Positions 1 to 6,740 of a DNA stretch of 14,992 nt are shown here, piece by piece. The stretch is taken from the NCBI GenBank assembly GCA_030671905.1, contig DAOVHK010000025.1:1-14992 (forward strand), given 5' to 3'. The notes under the pieces were generated by a model. That model was not told where the DNA came from. It saw nothing but the letters and a program-made list of their open reading frames with translations, and did no database searches. The translations under genes and the position numbers were made by a program. This DNA is from Clostridia bacterium. GTDB lineage: Bacteria; UBA6262; WVXT01. How positions within the stretch are numbered: the stretch's first letter is position 1; every line of letters starts with the position of its first letter.

Positions 1-680
1 GCCTTCCAACCAAGCTGTTCAGCAACTTCAAAACCCAAAGTCTTCGAACCTTCTGCATAATAAGGCCGAATGTTTATGTTGACAAAAGCCCAGGGGAAAT
101 TATCTGCGATTTCACTGCAGAGGCGATTTACCTGGTCATAGTTTCCCTCTACGCCAATTAAGTTGGGTTGATATATGCCCGTTCCTATGACTTTGCCTTT
201 TTCCAGATCTATGGGAATAAACACGAAAGCCTTTATTCCTGCATAAGCGCCATAAGCTGCCACAGAACAGGCTAAATTCCCTGTGGATGCGCAGGCTATA
301 GTATCAAACCCCAACTCTACGGCTCTGGTTATGGCTACTGAAACTACCCTATCCTTAAAAGAATAGGTAGGATTTACTGCATCATTTTTTATATACAACT
401 TTTCTAAACCTAACAATTTCCCTAAATTCCTGGCAGGTAAAAGGGGAGTGAATCCTTCCCCCAGACTGATAACACTTTTTGTCTCTACAGGCAATAAATC
501 CCAGTATCGCCACTCGGAATTCGGACCTGTTTTTATCTTCTCCTGGGAAATATGTGCTTTAATCTGTTCATAATTATAGTCTACTTCCAAAGGACCAAAG
601 CAGAACTCACAGACGTAAATTGCCTTTGCCTGATATTTCCTTCCACATTCCCTGCATTTTAAACCGCTTATCTTCTTCAT
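1..680 (-). CDS. thrC: Threonine synthase, N-terminal part (runs off left edge)
   Basis: PLP-dependent threonine synthase converts O-phosphohomoserine to threonine, the last step of threonine synthesis in the cytosol. About 226 codons are visible, roughly the first half of the usual ~400. The start ATG at 680 follows GGAG after a 4-nt gap. Residues 1-30 form a zinc ribbon with Cys9, Cys12, Cys24 and Cys27, as in the zinc-ribbon subgroup of ThrC. The motif NPTYSFKDR contains the predicted PLP lysine, Lys109. The phosphate-binding ASTGN loop is at 131-135. Sequence LGEGFTPL near 73-80 is typical of ThrC and separates it from the cysteine-synthase relatives. It lies last in a long minus-strand gene run but has its own strong promoter, so it is probably an independent unit. 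The C-terminal half is outside the window. Confidence 0.93.
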   Translation of the reverse strand, partial: MKKISGLKCRECGRKYQAKAIYVCEFCFGPLEVDYNYEQIKAHISQEKIKTGPNSEWRYWDLLPVETKSVISLGEGFTPLLPARNLGKLLGLEKLYIKNDAVNPTYSFKDRVVSVAITRAVELGFDTIACASTGNLACSVAAYGAYAGIKAFVFIPIDLEKGKVIGTGIYQPNLIGVEGNYDQVNRLCSEIADNFPWAFVNINIRPYYAEGSKTLGFEVAEQLGWK

Positions 681-751
681 CTTTCTCCAGTTGTCCAACA
701 AGTTTATTGCTTTAAAAACTTGACTTTTTTAGTTAGGTATGCTTTTTATAA

Positions 752-780
752 ATTATAATATATATTACTTCTTTTGTCAA
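752..780 (-). promoter_or_regulatory. Consensus sigma-70/A promoter for thrC
   Basis: Read on the minus strand, TTGACA (775-780) and TATAAT (752-757) are separated by exactly 17 nt, a perfect match to both consensus hexamers. Transcription would start near 745, giving a leader of about 65 nt before the ATG at 680. The leader contains a weak A/T-rich 7-bp hairpin (699-705 with 716-722). No recognisable riboswitch or T-box is visible in it. Confidence 0.8.
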
Positions 781-824
781 GTATATTTTTAAAAAAAATT
801 TATTCCTGCCCTAAAGAAGTAAGA

Positions 825-848
825 AAATGGGGTCAGCTCTATTTTTTT
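825..848. repeat. Possible dispersed-repeat end (GGGGTCAGCTCT motif)
   Basis: The stretch AATGGGGTCAGCTCTATTTT abuts the lepB stop codon (847-849). From memory, very similar GGGGTCAG-containing words occur as dispersed intergenic motifs in many environmental bacterial genomes, often near IS200-like or REP-associated tyrosine transposases. Only one copy is seen here and no transposase is present, so the assignment is tentative. A weak interrupted stem (CTGACCC with GGGCAG on the minus strand), followed by a run of eight T, lies just beyond it and could act as a poor terminator for lepB. Confidence 0.3.
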
Positions 849-1617
849 ATCTGATTACCTTTACCCTCTTTGGTGGCCAGTATAAGAAAAGCGCTTTTCC
901 TTTAATACTCCCTCTCTCTAAGGGACCCCAGAAACGGCTATCATAACTGTGGTCGCGGTTGTCACCCATCACAAAGTAGAAATCTTCCGGAACAACAAGG
1001 GGGCCAAGATTGTCACGGTTCCTATACATAAGAGGCATCTGCCTAGAGTTGGGATAAACCTTTTCATCTGTATAAATAGCGTATTCTTCCTCCTGTAGTT
1101 CACCATTAACATAGACTTTCTTATCTTTTATTTCAATTGTATCGCCAGGGACTCCGATACATCGCTTAATGAAATCCTTCTTGGGGTCAAGGGGAAACTG
1201 AAAGACGATTATTTCCTTCCGCTTGGGCTCCTGAAGGGGAAAGATGTATTTCTTACTGAAAGGAATATGGACTCCGTAAATAAACTTTGCTACAAAAAGG
1301 TGGTCGCCAATCTTAAATGTATCCATCATAGAACCAGAGGGTATCTTAAATGCCTGAATAATAAAAGACATTATTACCCATGCTAAGACCACTGCTACAA
1401 GCCCGGTGTTCACCCACTCTTTGGTCATGTTAACTTTTTTTAGGAGCTTCTCTTTTGCCCTTTTGGTAATCCACCTAAGCAATAAAGTCGCCACACCCAA
1501 AATTCCGGCAACGATTAACATTTTGAGCTCGGTCTGCATTTCCGGTAACTTAAAGAAGATAAAAAGTATGGCTGCAATTGTTATACCAGTACTTAGATAA
1601 TACAAAATGGACACCAT
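847..1617 (-). CDS. lepB: Signal peptidase I
   Basis: Type I signal peptidase cleaves signal peptides from exported proteins at the outer face of the cytoplasmic membrane. The start is placed at the ATG at 1617 (256 aa) because AGGAGG lies 7 nt upstream. An in-frame ATG at 1635 would add six residues, but it sits beside this Shine-Dalgarno and overlaps lepA. Three hydrophobic segments (about 2-22, 31-47, 69-90) precede the catalytic domain. The nucleophile is Ser96 in PSGSMM. The general base is Lys151 in FIKRCIGVPGD. The conserved GDNRDHSYDSRFWG box is at 218-231. Where most relatives have SMMPT, this protein has SMMDT, a small oddity beside the active serine. It starts 4 nt after the lepA stop, so translation is probably coupled. 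Confidence 0.93.
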   Translation of the reverse strand: MVSILYYLSTGITIAAILFIFFKLPEMQTELKMLIVAGILGVATLLLRWITKRAKEKLLKKVNMTKEWVNTGLVAVVLAWVIMSFIIQAFKIPSGSMMDTFKIGDHLFVAKFIYGVHIPFSKKYIFPLQEPKRKEIIVFQFPLDPKKDFIKRCIGVPGDTIEIKDKKVYVNGELQEEEYAIYTDEKVYPNSRQMPLMYRNRDNLGPLVVPEDFYFVMGDNRDHSYDSRFWGPLERGSIKGKALFLYWPPKRVKVIR

Positions 1618-1621
1618 TTCC

Positions 1622-3460
1622 TTACTCCTCCTCATTAAATTTCAAGAATGTCAGGAATGCTTCCTGGGGAACGTCTACTTTTCCTAGTCTCTTCATTTTT
1701 TTCTTGCCTTCCTTCTGTTTTTCCAGAAGTTTCCTCTTTCTGGTAACATCTCCGCCGTATAACTTGGCAATTACATCCTTGCGGAAAGCTCTAATAGTTT
1801 CCCGAGCAATGATTTTGTTTTCGATTTTGGCTTGAATGGGCACAGGAATCTGCTGTCTGGGAATTACTTCCTTTAACTCCTTAGCAATCTTCTGTGCTCG
1901 ATAATATGCCTTTTCCCGGGGAAGAATTACAGAAAGGGCCTCCACCGGTTGGTAATTTATCAGTATCACCAATTTCGCCAGATCTCCTGCCTTATAACCA
2001 ATATGCTGATAATCGAGAGAAGCAAATCCATGGCTGACTGACTTCAACCGGTCATAGAAACCGGCTATCATTTCCGCAAGGGGCAATTCGTAAGTCAAAA
2101 TTACTCTTTGAGGATTTATATACTTCATAGAAATAAATTTTGCCCTTCTTTTCTCCATAAGTTTCATTACTCCTCCCAGAAATTCACCGGGCAAAATAAT
2201 GGTCACCCTGACGAAAGGTTCGGCAATCTCGGCAATCTCATTTTCTGGGGGAAAGTCGGCTGGATTATTTATATAGATTATCTCACTTTCTTCCTCTGGG
2301 GAAACCTTTTTCTTTTTCTTTCTTCCCTTAACCTTCTTTATCCGGTAAACTACATTGGGAGCAGTGATAACCAGAGCCAGGTTATATTCTCTCTCCAGGC
2401 GCTCCCTGATTATATCCATGTGCAGAAGTCCCAAGAATCCACAGCGAAAGCCATAACCGAGCACTGAGTCTTCTGCCTGGTACTCAAATGAGGCATCGTT
2501 TAGCCTGAGCCTCTCCAGAGCTTTCATCAAGCGTTCGTAATCTCCAGTATCAACAGGGTAGAGCCCGCAAAAGACAAAAGGCTTCACTTCCTTTAACCTG
2601 CCATAAGGTTTTGTTTTTGGCTTCGAGGGATCAATAATTGTATCCCCAATTTTCACACTATGTATATCTTTTATACCGGCAACCAGATACCCCACTTCGC
2701 CAGCCTTAAGGCTGGGAGCAGATGCCATTTTTAGATGAAACACGCCCAGTTCATTAACTTCAAAAACTTTTCCTGTAGACATCATCTTTATTTTCATTCC
2801 CTGTCGTAAGGTACCATCGAATACTCTTACATAGATAACTGCCCCCCGGTAAGGATCGAAGACCGAGTCGAAGACCAGTGCAGAAAGTGGTTCATCAGGA
2901 GAGCCACGAGGAGGAGGGATCTGGTGAACAATCGCTTCCAGCACCTCTTTTATCCCTTTTCCCAACTTAGCGCTTGTTTGGAGAATAGCACCCTCATCCA
3001 CATTCATAATCTCCATAATTTGACGTTTCACACTTAATATATCTGCATTTGGTAAATCGATTTTATTTATCACCGGAATAATCTTTAGATTATTTTCCTT
3101 GGCCAGATAGGCGTTTGCCAGAGTCTGGGCCTCAACTCCCTGGCAAGCATCAACAACCAGAAGAGTCCCTTCACAGGCAACAAGACTCCGTGCCACTTCA
3201 TAGGTGAAATCGACATGTCCCGGGGTATCAATTAGATTCAGAATATATTTCTTACCATCACTGGCAACATAGTCGAGTCTGATCGCTTTTGCCTTTATGG
3301 TAATTCCTTTCTCTCTCTCCAGGTCCATATCGTCCAGAACCTGCTCTCTCATCTCCCTGGCACTTACCGCCTTGGTAAACTCTAAAATCCTGTCGGCAAG
3401 AGTAGACTTACCATGGTCTATATGGGCAATAATGGAAAAGTTCCTTATATCTTCCCTCAA
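1622..3460 (-). CDS. lepA: Elongation factor 4 (LepA), ribosomal back-translocase GTPase
   Basis: LepA is a translational GTPase that binds ribosomes and affects translocation and 30S biogenesis. The protein is 612 aa, close to the usual ~600. G1 is AHIDHGKST at 12-20, G3 is DTPGH at 78-82, and G4 is NKID at 132-135. EF-G-like domains and the LepA-specific C-terminal domain follow (FISMKYINPQRVILTYELPL and later). The start codon is TTG, preceded by AGGAGAG. It overlaps the mtaB stop by 4 nt (TTGA), and no shorter start would keep the G1 box. A lysine-rich insert, KGRKKKKK, lies near residues 372-380 ahead of a segment that is compact in better-known LepA proteins. The gene is sandwiched between mtaB and lepB; lepA-lepB linkage is common in bacteria. 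Confidence 0.96.
   Translation of the reverse strand: MREDIRNFSIIAHIDHGKSTLADRILEFTKAVSAREMREQVLDDMDLEREKGITIKAKAIRLDYVASDGKKYILNLIDTPGHVDFTYEVARSLVACEGTLLVVDACQGVEAQTLANAYLAKENNLKIIPVINKIDLPNADILSVKRQIMEIMNVDEGAILQTSAKLGKGIKEVLEAIVHQIPPPRGSPDEPLSALVFDSVFDPYRGAVIYVRVFDGTLRQGMKIKMMSTGKVFEVNELGVFHLKMASAPSLKAGEVGYLVAGIKDIHSVKIGDTIIDPSKPKTKPYGRLKEVKPFVFCGLYPVDTGDYERLMKALERLRLNDASFEYQAEDSVLGYGFRCGFLGLLHMDIIRERLEREYNLALVITAPNVVYRIKKVKGRKKKKKVSPEEESEIIYINNPADFPPENEIAEIAEPFVRVTIILPGEFLGGVMKLMEKRRAKFISMKYINPQRVILTYELPLAEMIAGFYDRLKSVSHGFASLDYQHIGYKAGDLAKLVILINYQPVEALSVILPREKAYYRAQKIAKELKEVIPRQQIPVPIQAKIENKIIARETIRAFRKDVIAKLYGGDVTRKRKLLEKQKEGKKKMKRLGKVDVPQEAFLTFLKFNEEE
1625..1632 (-). promoter_or_regulatory. 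Ribosome binding site that fixes the lepB start
   Basis: On the minus strand AGGAGGAG lies inside the last codons of lepA and ends 7 nt before the ATG at 1617. This spacing supports 1617 rather than 1635 as the lepB start and ties lepB translation to termination of lepA. Confidence 0.75.
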
Positions 3461-4740
3461 TGTAGAATCTCTCCTATGGCAAATTCACAGTTTACATCGT
3501 TAATCTTGACAGAAATCAGCCTATTCAACTCATCCTCGCTTGCCGGGGCGAGGACTCTGATGTAGTTACTGGAAAAACCAGAATGGAAGGCTTTTCCGTT
3601 TTCCCTTTTTCCCTGCATTTTTCTTTCAAAGAGAACCATTAGTTCCTTGTTCAGATACTGCCGGTAAAATTTTTCTCTTAGCTCTTTTTCTAAATTATCG
3701 AGCATCCTGCTGCGCCATCTCATTTCAGAAGCAGAGACTTTCCCGGGTAATCTACTGGCCAGAGTGCCCGGCCTGGGAGAAAACCTGAATATGTGTATCT
3801 TAGAGAAACCCATTTTGTTCACAAAATCATAAGTATTGTAAAATCTTCGTTCTGTTTCACCAGGAAATCCCACAATCAAATCAGTGGAAATCCCCACATC
3901 AGGGATACTTTTGCGCACCATTTCCATAATCTTTTGATAATCCTGAGTCGTATATTTCCGATTCATCAGCTTTAACATGTGGTCATCGCCACTCTGCAGG
4001 GGAATATGGAGATGGTGGCATATTTTGGAAAGAGACTTCATTGCTCCAATGAATTCTTCATTAATATGCAAAGGCTCAATGGAACTAATCCTTATTCTCT
4101 CTAGCCCCGGTAAACAGTTGAGCTTCTCCAGAAGAGGAATGAACTGGTGATAACTCCCCAAATTGATGCCGCAAAGGACAATCTCTTTATACCCGGAATC
4201 CAAGAGCCTGTTAACTTCGCTTAATACCTCACTAATGGGTCTGGAGGAAACCTCCTTTCTCACATAGGGAATGATGCAGTAGGAACAGAAAGACCTGCAG
4301 CCATCCTGAATCTTTACAAAGGCGCGAGTGTGGTGAGGAAACTTGCTTATCAATTTAAGCTTTTCGGGAGATTCTCTGGTCTCTTCTATTGCAAAAGCTT
4401 CTTTTGCTAAATATTCTGCAATATGCCTCTTCTGGTAGTTATCAAAGACCTGACATTGAGGAGAAATTCTTTTTAACTCCTGGGAGCTCCTCTGGGCATA
4501 ACATCCTGTCACCACTATTTTTGCCCTGCGGTTTCTCTTGAGAGCAGAACGGATATACTCACGGCACTTCTGGTCAGTCCTCAGGGTGACGGTGCAAGTG
4601 TTAATCAGATAATAATCGGCAGTCTGAGAAAAGGGAACTATCCTAAACCCTCTCTCTGCTAACTCTTCTTCAATAAGGGCTGTCTCGTACTGGTTAACCT
4701 TACATCCCACAGTATATGTAGCAATACTCTTTTGTCCCAT
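3457..4740 (-). CDS. mtaB: tRNA (N6-threonylcarbamoyladenosine37-C2) methylthiotransferase MtaB
   Basis: This radical-SAM methylthiotransferase converts t6A37 to ms2t6A37 in ANN-decoding tRNAs. The N-terminal UPF0004 domain carries Cys13 in the MtaB-type motif VGCKVNQYET, Cys49 in NTCTVT and Cys80 in GCYAQ, which should bind the auxiliary 4Fe-4S cluster. The radical-SAM CxxxCxxC motif is Cys148, Cys152 and Cys155. A TRAM-like tail follows. GCKVNQYE rather than GCQMN argues for MtaB over MiaB or RimO. The start is uncertain. The ATG at 4740 gives 427 aa and the usual short N-terminus. A GTG at 4761 would add seven residues, and neither start has a good Shine-Dalgarno. The gene ends in a 4-nt overlap with lepA. 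In Firmicutes mtaB commonly follows rsmE; here a PAC2 gene lies between them. Confidence 0.92.
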   Translation of the reverse strand: MGQKSIATYTVGCKVNQYETALIEEELAERGFRIVPFSQTADYYLINTCTVTLRTDQKCREYIRSALKRNRRAKIVVTGCYAQRSSQELKRISPQCQVFDNYQKRHIAEYLAKEAFAIEETRESPEKLKLISKFPHHTRAFVKIQDGCRSFCSYCIIPYVRKEVSSRPISEVLSEVNRLLDSGYKEIVLCGINLGSYHQFIPLLEKLNCLPGLERIRISSIEPLHINEEFIGAMKSLSKICHHLHIPLQSGDDHMLKLMNRKYTTQDYQKIMEMVRKSIPDVGISTDLIVGFPGETERRFYNTYDFVNKMGFSKIHIFRFSPRPGTLASRLPGKVSASEMRWRSRMLDNLEKELREKFYRQYLNKELMVLFERKMQGKRENGKAFHSGFSSNYIRVLAPASEDELNRLISVKINDVNCEFAIGEILH

Positions 4741-4778
4741 ATTTACTTGGTCGGGCACCACTTTGGGGCGCCAATAAT

Positions 4779-5738
4779 TTAATGGTGACCTTTCTTGAAC
4801 AGGTCGAGGAACTTATCCTCATACTGCCTATATATATCCCATCTGTCTAGTTCTGTTTTTAATTCTCTTGCTCTGGAGATGTCTTTTTTTGCTTCCTGGA
4901 AGAGTTTTTGGATCTTCTCTTTAGCAGAATCTGGAATCCTGGTGTGGGCGCTAAGGCCCTCTTTTATTTTCTCAATTTCCTCGTCACTTATTGGTTTTTT
5001 TGGCTCATGTACTCCATGAAGCTTAAAGTAATCGACAAATTTTTCAATCTCCCCCTGTATTTGCTTTGCCTGGTAATCGAGCCCTGAGGTGTCTACTTCC
5101 ATTCCCAGCATCTTACACAGGACTTCCAAAACTGCCTTAGAGGATTTAGGATTCTCTATCTGGATAGTATAGTAGGGAAGTTCACCTAACAAGCAGATGC
5201 CTTGAAATCCTTTCTCCTTTGCCACTGCTAACAATAACCCATTCATCCCGCTGATTTGCCCCTCGTTCATCAAAGAGACCCCGTAACCTATTAAATCCTT
5301 TGCCAGGAGAGGATGGGTTACCACTCCCCAAACTTTGGGCTTGTTGGTATGTTCCATAACAGAAGGCATGGCTGCAAAAGTATACACTCTCTCCACCCCA
5401 AACTTTCCCACCAAATCCAAAATTTCACAAGCAAATTCATACTCTTTTTCCGGGGAAGGTTGAGCTTCGCCTAAAAAGATTACCAGGTCATGAGAAGACC
5501 TACTGTCTTTCCAGTAGTAGAACTTGCTCTTGGGAAATTTCGGTATTTCTATGATATTACCCTGGATAGAGGCACCCACAGGGTGGAAGAATGCGCCAGC
5601 TTCAATCTCTCCGAATTCCTCTGCTCTCAACTTCTCCCTCAAATAAGTGACTGCTTTTAACGCCACATTTCCCATGCCCGGCCATGCTGCAACCAGATAA
5701 GGACTATTCAATTTAGGCTCTTTTTGAAGTTTAACCAT
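4779..5738 (-). CDS. PAC2 family protein (proteasome-assembly-chaperone-like)
   Basis: The 319-aa product matches the PAC2 family: AWPGMGNVA at 18-26, an alternating beta/alpha core to about residue 200, the GQISGMNGLLL segment at 160-170 and CLLGELPYY at 182-190. Eukaryotic PAC2 and archaeal Pba proteins are proteasome-assembly chaperones or relatives. Bacterial members are mostly uncharacterised, so the exact role here is unknown. The last ~100 residues (about 220-315) are charged, probably helical, and may be an oligomerisation tail. The ATG at 5738 follows AAAGGAG after 6 nt. It sits between rsmE and mtaB, downstream of dnaKJ, which makes a protein-quality-control or ribosome-linked role plausible, but that is inference from position. 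A possible own promoter lies upstream. Confidence 0.85.
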   Translation of the reverse strand: MVKLQKEPKLNSPYLVAAWPGMGNVALKAVTYLREKLRAEEFGEIEAGAFFHPVGASIQGNIIEIPKFPKSKFYYWKDSRSSHDLVIFLGEAQPSPEKEYEFACEILDLVGKFGVERVYTFAAMPSVMEHTNKPKVWGVVTHPLLAKDLIGYGVSLMNEGQISGMNGLLLAVAKEKGFQGICLLGELPYYTIQIENPKSSKAVLEVLCKMLGMEVDTSGLDYQAKQIQGEIEKFVDYFKLHGVHEPKKPISDEEIEKIKEGLSAHTRIPDSAKEKIQKLFQEAKKDISRARELKTELDRWDIYRQYEDKFLDLFKKGHH

Positions 5739-5770
5739 TCTTTTCTCCTTTCAAAACATCATAATTAAAG

Positions 5771-5798
5771 TTCATAAATTACTTTAAAAATTTGTCAA
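5771..5798 (-). promoter_or_regulatory. Possible promoter for the PAC2-mtaB-lepA-lepB group
   Basis: On the minus strand TTGACA (5793-5798) is followed after 16 nt by TATGAA (5771-5776). The -35 is perfect, while the -10 is only a partial match. It lies in the longest gap (155 bp) of the minus-strand run, about 33 nt before the PAC2 start. This would let the PAC2-mtaB-lepA-lepB group be expressed apart from the heat-shock operon. Confidence 0.45.
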
Positions 5799-5833
5799 AA
5801 ACTTAACTAATATCAATATTTTCGTGTCATTTG

Positions 5834-5858
5834 AAACTTAAGAAAATACTTTAAGTTT
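5834..5858. repeat. A/T-rich inverted repeat between rsmE and PAC2
   Basis: AAACTTAA (5834-5841) and TTAAGTTT (5851-5858) form a perfect 8-bp inverted repeat with a 9-nt loop. There is no T-run directly after it on the minus strand, so it is not a classical intrinsic terminator for rsmE. It lies upstream of the possible PAC2 promoter and could be an operator or only a weak hairpin. Confidence 0.35.
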
Positions 5859-5893
5859 ACTGTTCTTCCACTCCCCTGATCAGAGCCACTCAA

Positions 5894-6664
5894 TCAGCCC
5901 AAGTCTCGTGATTCGTAAAGGGCTGCTATGGCAACAACCAGTCCTGCAGTTTCCGTACGCAGTATCCTGGAGCCCAAACTGACCGGGACCACTCCCGCTC
6001 TCTTTGCCTCCTCCACCTCCTTGGGAGTAAACCCACCTTCAGGACCAATAAATATAGCCAGAGGCACCTTAGAAATCCCGCCTCCTACACTACTTCTCAG
6101 CATCTCTCTTAAGTGGTTCTTCTCTTCCATTTCCCAGGCGATTATGCCCACCTGGGGCTTTCTCGCTGAAAACTCCTCCAATGCCTGGGAGAAATTTAAA
6201 ACAGGACCCACTTTGGGTACGACGCCTCTTCCCGATTGTTTTGCCGCTTCCCGGGCAATCTTCTGCCAGCGAAGAGCTCTCTGTTTAATCCTTTTACAAT
6301 CGAGTCTTACTATGGTTCTTTCAGTAGTTATGGGGACTATTTCTAAAATACCGATCTCCGTAGACTTCTGAATAATGAAGTCGAGCCTATTCCCTTTAGG
6401 AATCGACTGGAAAAGGGTTATCTTGAGTTTTGGCTCTGTTTCCTTTCTTTTTTGGGTAATTATCTCTGCTTTTACTCTGGGAAGCCCTGTAGATCTATCT
6501 ATCTCCAAAATCCTCACTCTGAATTCATTCCCATACCCATCAAATATATCTATCTTATCCCCTTCCCTCTTTCTGAGGACAGTTATAATATGCTTTGCTT
6601 CATTGCCGGTAATCAAAACTTCGTTACCCTTTATATCTTTTGAAGATACAAAAAAATGGGGCAT
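5894..6664 (-). CDS. rsmE: 16S rRNA (uracil1498-N3)-methyltransferase RsmE
   Basis: RsmE is a SPOUT-family methyltransferase that makes m3U1498 in 16S rRNA using SAM. At 256 aa it has the normal length. The N-terminal PUA-like part includes NEAKHIITVLRKREGD at 21-36. The C-terminal knot carries FIGPEGGFT at 205-213 and LGSRILRTETA at 230-240, which build the SAM site. The ATG at 6664 follows GGGGTG at about 9 nt. It begins 63 nt after dnaJ with no promoter visible in that gap, so it probably belongs to the dnaK-operon transcript. In many Firmicutes prmA lies between dnaJ and rsmE; it is absent from this position here. Confidence 0.95.
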   Translation of the reverse strand: MPHFFVSSKDIKGNEVLITGNEAKHIITVLRKREGDKIDIFDGYGNEFRVRILEIDRSTGLPRVKAEIITQKRKETEPKLKITLFQSIPKGNRLDFIIQKSTEIGILEIVPITTERTIVRLDCKRIKQRALRWQKIAREAAKQSGRGVVPKVGPVLNFSQALEEFSARKPQVGIIAWEMEEKNHLREMLRSSVGGGISKVPLAIFIGPEGGFTPKEVEEAKRAGVVPVSLGSRILRTETAGLVVAIAALYESRDLG

Positions 6665-6700
6665 TGCTAAACACCCCGTTAAAAAGTAATAAGTTTGAAG

Positions 6701-6740
6701 GTTCGGGCTTTATAACTCTGGGATATTTCATTGCCCGAAC
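6701..6740. repeat. G/C-rich inverted repeat spanning the dnaJ stop codon
   Basis: GTTCGGGC (6701-6708) and GCCCGAAC (6733-6740) are exact 8-bp reverse complements separated by 24 nt. One arm is the last codons of dnaJ and the other lies in the dnaJ-rsmE gap. In the mRNA this would fold around the dnaJ stop codon. The 24-nt loop and the lack of a clear U-run argue against a simple terminator. An attenuator or mRNA 3'-end stabiliser is possible. Confidence 0.4.

Noticed and set aside
699..730. Hairpin plus T-run read on the plus strand, upstream of thrC
   Set aside because: The stem is only 7 bp and A/T-rich, and no plus-strand gene lies upstream for it to terminate. It falls in the thrC leader on the other strand, where no T-run follows.
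681..745. Riboswitch or T-box in the thrC leader
   Set aside because: The predicted leader is only about 65 nt and shows no T-box sequence, no amino-acid riboswitch core and no leader peptide rich in Thr codons.
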